Positions 5,788 to 11,578 of a DNA stretch of 11,578 nt are shown one piece after another. Positions within the stretch are counted from its first letter, which is position 1; every line of letters starts with the position of its first letter. Location: contig DSBX01000357.1 in NCBI GenBank assembly GCA_011049385.1, forward strand, positions 1-11,578. Direction: 5' to 3'. The notes under the pieces are model-generated. The model had not been told where the DNA came from and made no database searches. It worked only from the letters and a program-made list of their open reading frames with translations. This DNA is from Caldifarciminota bacterium (GTDB taxonomy: Bacteria > Hydrothermota > Tepidihabitantia > Tepidihabitantales > Tepidihabitantaceae). The translations under genes were made by a program, and so were the position numbers.

Positions 5788-6977
5788 CGGCCCGTGCGTC
5801 GAACCAGCTCTTCCAACCGCACGGCCAGCCGTTTCGCCTGCTCGCGCCGGTCGAAACGCTCGCGTCCCGAGCCCGAGAAACGCGCCGGTTCGGCCCGCAC
5901 CTCGGCCAGCGCCTGCCCCAGGCCGGCCTCTTCCCGGGCCCACCGACCGCAACCGGTTGATTCGACCAACCCGCCCGCCTCGGCAGTGTCCGGCCCGAAC
6001 ACGACGACCGGTCGCCGAGCGCCCAGGTACTCGTAGAGCTTGATGCCGACCGGCTGGCCGGGCTTGCCGATGTACAAGAGCGCGTCAGCCCCGAGCATCA
6101 GCCGGCAGACATCGCCGTGGTCGAGCGTACCCATCAGCTTGACGAACGGGAAGCGGCCCAGCCTGCGGGCGGTCTCGGCCGGCACCCGGCCGGCCAGGTA
6201 CAACCGCGCATCCGGCTCCGCTTCGAGCGCACGGACGACCCTGCTCAGTTCCTGTTCGTTCTCCCAGAGATTGCCGACATGGACGACCGCGAAACCGTCG
6301 AGTCGCCTCGGCTCGAGTTGAAACTCGGTCGGGTCGAAGCCGTTGTCGAGCACTTCCACGTCCGGGCCGGCCCGCCGCGCGGTGCCCTCGTTCACCGCCA
6401 GCGCCAGGTCGGCATGGCGCAGCAACTCCCGACGCAGGCGGACGAGAGCGCTCCGCTGCCAGGGCGGCGGCGGCTGGAACCCGGTCGGCCAGGGGTCACG
6501 AAAGTCCAGGACAAGCGGCAGTCGCGACCAGGCCTTGAGCCGATTGCCGATGACCAGTGACGTGAACGGCGGCGCGGTTGCGAATATCGCGGCCGGTTTC
6601 TCCCGTTCGATGATCCGCCTGCCTTCTCGCACCGCGAACGGGGTCCAGCCGACCTTGGCATCCGGAAACAGCAGGTAGTTCAGCAGTCGCGGTCCCTTGC
6701 CGAGATGGCGGGCGACCGTCGGCCGCTGGCGCGCCCGGGCCGGCCGGAGCCGGTTGAGCAGGCGAGCCGGGTCCGTACTCTCGGTCCGGAAGATACCTGC
6801 CTCGACGAGGTCGTCGAGCAGTTTCGGGTCGTAATGGTAGTACGCCGCCGGCTTCGTTGTCAGGATGAGCGGCCGCCAACCGTGCTCGGGCAGGAACTTG
6901 CAGAGCTTTGTCACCCGCATCACACCCGACAACCCCAGCGGCGGCGTGTAGTACGCTACCACCAGCAACCGCCGCAT
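5784..6977 (-). CDS. Family 4-type glycosyltransferase
   Basis: This is a 397-residue GT-B-fold enzyme. The N-terminal half has the MRRLLVVAYYTPPLGLSG start, with a Pro/Gly acceptor loop (12-18), and a LDFRDPW motif (157-163) common in this group. NGFD (212-215) marks the domain linker. The C-terminal donor half has VVHVGN (231-236), LYLAGR (259-264) and GQPVGIKLYEYLGARRPVV (307-325), the nucleotide-sugar binding region. Family members transfer a sugar from an activated donor to surface polysaccharide or lipid intermediates, and the substrate here is unknown. The ATG overlaps the stop of the upstream helicase gene by one base (TGATG). An AGGAGG site (6982-6987) lies inside the end of the helicase gene, so it is the last gene of the ATPase/helicase operon. 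Its own stop overlaps that of the convergent GT2 gene. Confidence 0.9.
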   Translation of the reverse strand: MRRLLVVAYYTPPLGLSGVMRVTKLCKFLPEHGWRPLILTTKPAAYYHYDPKLLDDLVEAGIFRTESTDPARLLNRLRPARARQRPTVARHLGKGPRLLNYLLFPDAKVGWTPFAVREGRRIIEREKPAAIFATAPPFTSLVIGNRLKAWSRLPLVLDFRDPWPTGFQPPPPWQRSALVRLRRELLRHADLALAVNEGTARRAGPDVEVLDNGFDPTEFQLEPRRLDGFAVVHVGNLWENEQELSRVVRALEAEPDARLYLAGRVPAETARRLGRFPFVKLMGTLDHGDVCRLMLGADALLYIGKPGQPVGIKLYEYLGARRPVVVFGPDTAEAGGLVESTGCGRWAREEAGLGQALAEVRAEPARFSGSGRERFDRREQAKRLAVRLEELVRRTGR

Positions 6978-9013
6978 CAGACCTCCTGCGCCATTCTCGC
7001 CGCGACGCGCCCGGCGACAGCGCCGGCCGACATCTCAACCAGCCTGACCCGCCGCAGGAACTCGCAGGTTCCGGCCATGTCCAGCGCGAGGAGATGGTCC
7101 TCGATCTTCAGCTCTTCGGGCAGGAACGGAAAGAAGGCACCCGAGCCGAGGCTGTCCTCCAGCCGGGCAAGGTTGTCGCGCACCACCCTGCGCAAAGAGC
7201 CCGCTTCCGGCACCGGAAAGCACGCACGCCCTGCCCCCGCAGAACGGCCGGGCCCCCGGCGGTACGGAAACGCGAGCACCCGGCCGTCGAGGTCACTCGC
7301 GTCACCGAGCGCCTCGGCGATGAGGTAGCCGTGCGTCGAGCCGAGCAAATGGACGAAGAAGACCTGCCCCCCGTCTGCGAACCACGGGAACTCGTCAGGC
7401 GCAAGTTCCGGGAACAACCTGCTCTTCAGCACCTGCGCCAGGCGGTAGCCGTGCCCGCCCGTGCCGGTGCCCTCGAACACCTTCGCCGCCGCACCGACCG
7501 CGGCCGAAGGCCGCACCAGTATCAGCCCTTCCTTCTCGCGGAACTCGACCAGTTCCCAAGTCCGCCCGGCCAGCAGGAACTGACGGAAGACGAAGAAGAC
7601 CGTGCCCAACTGCCGGCCGGTTGACGCCTCACGCACCTCGAACTTGCCGAAGCTCTTCTGCTGGATGTTGGAGTGTATGCGGCCATAGCGTACCTGCCTC
7701 TCGAGCCGGTCTCCAAGCGCGTAAATCCCGGGCCGGGTGGCGACAACTACACCCTGTTCGACAAGATGCCGGAATACCTGCTCGACCGCGGCCGGGTTAC
7801 CGAGCGGCGCGAGGGCGCGCTGAACCGCGACCGCCGTCGCGCCGATGCGCCGGCGCTGGTAGAGATAGGAAACGACCTGCTGGGGAATCACCGAGAGCGA
7901 CGGCGTGTAGGGCTTCTCGTGCAGGCGGCCGGTCCGCGCGCAGTCGAACAGCGTCTTGAACAGGAACCGCTCCCAGCTGTCGGCGTGGAACCCGAGCGCG
8001 ACAAGCCGGCCGTGATTGCGCCGGTTGCCGCGGCCGATACGCTGGAGCAGTGACGAGACGCCGAACGGCGGCCGCACGAGCACTACCGCATCAACGTCAC
8101 CGATGTCAATGCCGAGTTCGAGAGTCGAGGTACAGCACAGGAGACCCGAGCTCCCGCCGTTCATCGCCGCCTCAACCTCCTCGCGCTCGCGCCGATCAAG
8201 ACTGCCGTGGTGCACCCGGACCCGGCCCTGGAACGGCGGACGGTCCAGCTGGCTGACCGCGGACTCGGCCCACGAACGGGCGTTGAAGAACACCAGCGCC
8301 TTGCGACACCCGCGCGCGGCGAGTTCGGCCACGACCCGGCCCGCCCAGTCACCGTCCAGTGGGAACAGCCTGTCGTCAATCGCCCGCTCGTCCGCGACCT
8401 TCACGACGCCGGCCTCCGGGAAGTAACGACCGCCGATTCCCTCGTCGTCCACCGTCGCCGAAAGCGCGCAGTACTGCACGCCCGGCTTGATGAGCCGGAG
8501 CCGCTCGAGCAGGACCCGAAGTTGATCTCCGCGCGGCGAGTTGTCGAGCAGGTGCAGTTCATCGAGCACGACCGCACCCAGGTTCACCAGGTCGCGCGGC
8601 CTGCGGCAGAGCAGGGAATCCAGCGACTCCGGGGTGGTAATGAGCAGAAACGGCAGTGTGCGTCCCGCGGTCCGTGGATGGTCACCGGTCTTGCGGCCGA
8701 TTTCCAGCCCGAGCGCAGTTACCGCCTCTTCGAGCCGTCGGTACAGGTCATTGACCAGCGCCCGGGTAGGTGAGACGTACAGGATCGCGGGGCCGGTACG
8801 CCGCTCCTCCCTCAGCACTCGTTCCACCAGCGGTGCCGCAACCGCCTCGGTCTTGCCCGAGGCCGCCGGCGATATCAGCACCAGGTTCTCCCCGGCCAGG
8901 ATTCGCGGCATCGCCAGTTCCTGGATGCGCGTCAGCCGACCGAACCGTGAGAAAAACGGAAACCAGGTCCGCCTCAACTCCTGGCGGACGGTCGGCGGCG
9001 CAAGCGTGCTCAC
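6977..9013 (-). CDS. Lhr-like SF2 DEAD/DEAH helicase, BrxHI-like
   Basis: This is a 678-residue superfamily 2 helicase with every motif intact: Q-motif Gln31, Walker A SPAASGKTEA (48-57, Lys54), motif Ia SPTRAL (81-86), Ib TPES (127-130), II DELH (151-154), III SAT (185-187), V TSTLELGIDIG (295-305) and VI QRIGRGNRR (324-332). The DELH box and the long C-terminus fit the Lhr subfamily. That C-terminus holds a winged-helix-like region at about 380-440 and a beta-rich region with FLLAGRTWELVEF at about 480-495. At this size it is closer to BrxHI, the helicase of type 2 and 6 BREX phage-defence systems, than to the roughly 900-residue Lhr core of DNA repair. It should be an ATP-driven 3'-5' nucleic-acid translocase. 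The GTG start overlaps the TGA of the upstream ATPase gene by 4 nt (GTGA). The BREX link is inferred from family and neighbours. Confidence 0.88.
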   Translation of the reverse strand: MSTLAPPTVRQELRRTWFPFFSRFGRLTRIQELAMPRILAGENLVLISPAASGKTEAVAAPLVERVLREERRTGPAILYVSPTRALVNDLYRRLEEAVTALGLEIGRKTGDHPRTAGRTLPFLLITTPESLDSLLCRRPRDLVNLGAVVLDELHLLDNSPRGDQLRVLLERLRLIKPGVQYCALSATVDDEGIGGRYFPEAGVVKVADERAIDDRLFPLDGDWAGRVVAELAARGCRKALVFFNARSWAESAVSQLDRPPFQGRVRVHHGSLDRREREEVEAAMNGGSSGLLCCTSTLELGIDIGDVDAVVLVRPPFGVSSLLQRIGRGNRRNHGRLVALGFHADSWERFLFKTLFDCARTGRLHEKPYTPSLSVIPQQVVSYLYQRRRIGATAVAVQRALAPLGNPAAVEQVFRHLVEQGVVVATRPGIYALGDRLERQVRYGRIHSNIQQKSFGKFEVREASTGRQLGTVFFVFRQFLLAGRTWELVEFREKEGLILVRPSAAVGAAAKVFEGTGTGGHGYRLAQVLKSRLFPELAPDEFPWFADGGQVFFVHLLGSTHGYLIAEALGDASDLDGRVLAFPYRRGPGRSAGAGRACFPVPEAGSLRRVVRDNLARLEDSLGSGAFFPFLPEELKIEDHLLALDMAGTCEFLRRVRLVEMSAGAVAGRVAARMAQEV
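6982..6987 (-). promoter_or_regulatory. Ribosome-binding site of the GT4 gene, inside the helicase gene
   Basis: On the minus strand AGGAGG stands four bases before the ATG at 6977 and forms part of the last sense codons of the helicase (Gln-Glu-Val-stop). It gives the glycosyltransferase strong initiation within the operon. Confidence 0.75.
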
Positions 9014-10440
9014 CGGCTACGACTGTCGCTCGCAGACCCCGGCGACACGGGAGCAGGGGCGCCATCCTCGTGGGCTTCATGCTCCGGACGGTATCTCGCC
9101 GTGTCCAGGCTTTCGACGCAGTACTTGATGAACGTTCTCACCCCGTCGGCCCCGCGCTCGACCGCGCCCCGGAACACCCGCTTCTGGTCCAACTCGCTGA
9201 TTGTGAAGCCCTCGTAAGCTCGCTGGTAGACCGTCACCAGCGTACTGAACGCCTCTACCAGCGCCCGGTCTTCGAGCGGCGCGAGAACCACCCGGCGGTC
9301 AATGCGGTTGGCCAGCTTGAGGTAGCCATACTCGTAGGGCATCGGCGTGGTCGCGAAGACCAGCAGGAGCGACGGGTCGCGGTAGATGTAGGGCACGGGT
9401 CGGACCCGGTTGTGGATCATCCGGCTGTTGATCCGACGGAGCTCCGGGTCGTTGCGGGCGGTTCGCACCAGCCCTTCCATGAAGTTCACGCTCTTGGCGA
9501 GGTACACGACATCCCAGAGCCGGGTGACCGTCTCGGCCTCGTCGAGCAGAAGCACCAGCCCCATCAGACCGCACCGGCGGGCGATCCAGCTCACCGCCGA
9601 GAGAATGTTGCAGTAGAAATCGGCCGCGGTCGAGAAGTCATACAACGCCGGGATGCGCTGGCCGCCGCGCACCCGGTTTCGGCTCGCGGTGTCGGTCGCA
9701 TACTCCTTGGTGCTCTCGCCCTCGATCCACTGCCAGAACACCTCACTCTCAAGCCGGCCGGCATCGAGCCGCCGCAACTTGGCCAGCACCGGGCCGAAGA
9801 AGACATGGTCACCGAGGTCGAGTTCAATCGCCTCCCGGAGCAGGTCGCGGTAGCCGTGCTCGCGACCGTCGCGGAGGTAACGCAGGTTGTTGATGACCTC
9901 GCGGTAGACCCGCTTGGGCCGGTGCGGAGTGACCTCGAGCGGGTCGAGCCGGCAAATGGTCGTGCAGAAGCCCTCTTTAAGCGCCCGGTGGTGAATGTAC
10001 TCGAGCAGGTGAGTCTTGCCGGTGCCATACTCGCCCTCGACCAGGCAGACATCACCCGTCCCTTGTGCGAGCCCGGCCAGGGTCGCTTCGGCCACCCGCA
10101 CCTCACGCTCGCGGCCGAAGGTGAAAGTCTCGATATCCTGCACCGGCACGATTCCGAGCCGAAACGCCTCGAGCATCCGTCGCGCCTGTATCCTCGTCAC
10201 CGCGCTGACGCGCGGGCTGACGCCGGCGACAAGCTCCGCAGTCACGGCCCGAACAAGCCGCAATCGGCCGGTCGGCAGCCAAAGCCTGAGCCCGCTTGCA
10301 AACCGGCAGAACAACTCGGTGCCGCCCCAGCGCGAGTCCAGCACCTCTCCCTCACCGAAAACCGGGTGGGAGACGATCCGCCGCGGCGCAGAGGCCGGCG
10401 GGCCCTCCGGCGCCGCACCCCGGCCGCTAGAACTCTTCAC
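9010..10440 (-). CDS. DUF2791 (BrxD-like) P-loop ATPase with N-terminal tudor-like domain
   Basis: This is a 476-residue ATPase. Residues about 21-65 (RRIVSHPVFGEGEVLDSRW and following) resemble the small tudor/CarD-like barrel seen at the C-terminus of UvrD/PcrA helicases, a protein-contact module. The main domain begins near FGREREV (108-114). It has Walker A GEYGTGKTH (136-144, Lys142), the family signature PHRPKRVYREV (172-182), Walker B GLVLLLDEAET (294-304, Asp300/Glu301) and a sensor region LLLVFATTP (358-366). These are features of the BrxC/BrxD (DUF2791) family of BREX defence ATPases, and this length is like BrxD. The Ser/Pro-rich C-terminus looks disordered. GTG is the only usable start before the barrel. 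It overlaps the end of the upstream ATPase gene by 14 nt and has a weak ribosome-binding site, so translation is probably coupled. Confidence 0.85.
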   Translation of the reverse strand: MKSSSGRGAAPEGPPASAPRRIVSHPVFGEGEVLDSRWGGTELFCRFASGLRLWLPTGRLRLVRAVTAELVAGVSPRVSAVTRIQARRMLEAFRLGIVPVQDIETFTFGREREVRVAEATLAGLAQGTGDVCLVEGEYGTGKTHLLEYIHHRALKEGFCTTICRLDPLEVTPHRPKRVYREVINNLRYLRDGREHGYRDLLREAIELDLGDHVFFGPVLAKLRRLDAGRLESEVFWQWIEGESTKEYATDTASRNRVRGGQRIPALYDFSTAADFYCNILSAVSWIARRCGLMGLVLLLDEAETVTRLWDVVYLAKSVNFMEGLVRTARNDPELRRINSRMIHNRVRPVPYIYRDPSLLLVFATTPMPYEYGYLKLANRIDRRVVLAPLEDRALVEAFSTLVTVYQRAYEGFTISELDQKRVFRGAVERGADGVRTFIKYCVESLDTARYRPEHEAHEDGAPAPVSPGSASDSRSR

Positions 10441-11578
10441 TCTCGACGTCCGCCCGCTCGGTCTGTTCGAGCCGCTGGGACGTCACCCGCAACAGTTTCT
10501 CCGCCGCCTTGCGGTCGAACTCAAACCCGGGACTGGCTCGGAGTTGATGCAACGCCTCAACCAAACTGACCACGAAGAGCCGACGGTAGCTGATGTCAAG
10601 CATGAACGCGGTTACCGCCACGCCCGCCAGTTGCCTGATTGCCGCGTCGCGCCGCTCGTTTGGCAGTTCGACCTCGTAGGCGGCTTCGAACACCGTGGCC
10701 AGCTTCGCCCCGAGCCGGCACAGGAACTCCTCGGGTTCGATGCCGAGGTCGTCGAGATTGATACGGACTCCAACCGGGTTCACGCCACTGAACTGACTGC
10801 GCAAGCGCTGTTTCAACGCCTCGTAGACCCCACCCGAACCCTCAAGCAGAAGGTTCTCATCCGGCACCGCGTAGAGAATCATCGCCCCGGGCAAACGCGA
10901 GTTGCCGCACTCATCCACCAACTGGCGCAGATTATCGAGTGCCCGGCGCCGGTCGCGCGAGGACGACAGCGACATGCCGCGCTCGGCCTCATCGAACAAC
11001 AGCACGAGTCCGCTGTAGCCGACAGCGTGAACCCACTGGATGAGCGAGCGCAGCATCCGGAACGCGGTCGCCTTGTCGACCCGCTCCGAGAGACGGTAGC
11101 GAAGCCTGGTGTCCCGCTCCACCTCCTCACCCTTCAGCCACTGCACGACTTCGCCGAAGCTGTCGGCATCGTCGGCCACCAGCGCGTCGAACGCGGCTCG
11201 AACCGCGTTGGAGAAACTCGAGCTTTCGGTCGGTGACAGTTCGTCGGCGTGGCGCTTCAGGTCGGCGACCCGCTCGGACTCCTTCCGCCTGGCGGCGTAC
11301 CAGTGCCGGAGCACCGACTCGATGCCCCGCTCGCCGACCGGTACCGGCCGGTCCGGAGGCAGGGGCACACTGATGCCGGCAACGATGGCCCGGTAGACCA
11401 GTTCGAGCTTGTCAAACGGGCACTCGGTCGGGCTCAGACTGACATACGACACGCAGTAATTGGAACGGAATGCGAGGTTGCGCACCGAGTAGAGGAAGTG
11501 GGTCTTGCCGCCGCCGTAGTTGCCGGTAACGAGCTTGAAGCTGGACAGATTCCAGGTCAGGATGCCCTTGAGGTACTC
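10427..11578 (-). CDS. DUF2791 (BrxC/BrxD-type) P-loop ATPase, N-terminus beyond window
   Basis: The frame is open to the window edge, giving 383 residues without a start. An internal GTG at 11485 should not be used: the Walker A GNYGGGKTH lies upstream of it (visible residues 19-27, Lys25 codon at 11504-11506). After the P-loop come the PFDKLELVYRAI signature, a charged helical stretch, Walker B GLVLLFDEAE (visible 190-199), a strand with AMILYAVPDE, and a C-terminal region with GVRINLDDLGIEPEEFL. The GxYGxGKTH, VYR and LVLLxDEAE blocks are shared with the next gene, so the two ATPases are distant paralogs and may form a hetero-oligomer. About 350 residues follow Walker A, which is too few for full-length BrxC/PglY (about 1200 residues), so a BrxD-like protein is more likely. 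It is the first visible gene of a four-gene operon whose promoter lies outside the window. Confidence 0.83.
   Translation of the reverse strand, partial: EYLKGILTWNLSSFKLVTGNYGGGKTHFLYSVRNLAFRSNYCVSYVSLSPTECPFDKLELVYRAIVAGISVPLPPDRPVPVGERGIESVLRHWYAARRKESERVADLKRHADELSPTESSSFSNAVRAAFDALVADDADSFGEVVQWLKGEEVERDTRLRYRLSERVDKATAFRMLRSLIQWVHAVGYSGLVLLFDEAERGMSLSSSRDRRRALDNLRQLVDECGNSRLPGAMILYAVPDENLLLEGSGGVYEALKQRLRSQFSGVNPVGVRINLDDLGIEPEEFLCRLGAKLATVFEAAYEVELPNERRDAAIRQLAGVAVTAFMLDISYRRLFVVSLVEALHQLRASPGFEFDRKAAEKLLRVTSQRLEQTERADVESEEF

Noticed and set aside
8770..10569. Long plus-strand reading frame of 599 codons opposite the helicase and second ATPase
   Set aside because: It is antisense to two genes with intact family motifs and gives low-complexity Arg/Pro/His-rich protein with no domain. 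Long antisense frames are expected in GC-rich DNA where stops are rare.
10016..11236. Plus-strand reading frame of 406 codons opposite both ATPase genes
   Set aside because: Compositionally biased, no recognisable motif, no ribosome-binding site, and fully antisense to conserved Walker-motif proteins.
11483..11485. GTG as start of the first ATPase
   Set aside because: The frame is open upstream to the window edge and contains the essential Walker A motif, so this GTG is internal.
6977..11578. A complete BREX system
   Set aside because: No PglX methyltransferase, PglZ phosphatase or large BrxC/PglY is visible. Only BrxD-like and BrxHI-like members can be supported.
1..11578. tRNA, rRNA, CRISPR arrays, insertion sequences, attachment sites
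   Set aside because: No spaced repeats, no terminal inverted repeats or transposase, and no tRNA- or rRNA-like sequence was seen. All gaps between genes are under about 130 nt.

Overview
The window is GC-rich bacterial DNA, with third codon positions dominated by G and C. It carries nine complete protein genes, two genes cut by the window edges, and very little non-coding sequence. ATG, GTG and TTG starts are all used, and clear AGGAGG ribosome-binding sites precede several genes. No gene is diagnostic of a species. The mix of fibronectin-like surface lipoproteins, a four-cysteine L28 and a glycan cluster would fit an uncultivated bacterium of a WOR-3/TA06- or FCB-like lineage. That placement is only an impression.

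The layout falls into four parts. (1) Bases 1-2625, plus strand: the Lys/Thr/Pro-rich tail of an upstream gene, then three tandem paralogous secreted proteins of 253, 274 and 269 aa. Each has a lipoprotein-type leader, a fibronectin-III-like beta domain and a shared C-terminal beta domain ending in a GLR motif. A perfect 12-bp hairpin with a GCAA loop separates the first from the second. (2) Bases 2626-5787, plus strand: a recognisable sigma70-type promoter drives rpmB (ribosomal protein L28). It is followed closely by two related GDP-sugar SDR enzymes (GDP-mannose dehydratase/reductase type) and a family 2 glycosyltransferase. Together these look like a route to a GDP-6-deoxyhexose, perhaps GDP-D-rhamnose, and its transfer onto a glycan. 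(3) Bases 5784-6977, minus strand: a GT4-type glycosyltransferase, convergent with the GT2 gene and sharing a palindromic CTAG double stop with it. (4) Bases 6977-11578, minus strand: an Lhr-like SF2 helicase and two DUF2791 (BrxC/BrxD-type) P-loop ATPases. The first ATPase is cut by the window end.

The four minus-strand genes are transcribed in the order ATPase-1, ATPase-2, helicase, GT4. They overlap by 14, 4 and 1 nt, so they are probably one translationally coupled operon. The ATPase/helicase part resembles the brxD-brxHI pair of type 2 and type 6 BREX phage-defence systems. Here it is doubled in ATPase, carries a tudor-like domain on one of them, and has no PglX methylase or PglZ phosphatase in view. 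It is the best candidate in the window for an undescribed, probably defensive, system. The coupled glycosyltransferase is either a passenger or a real part of it.
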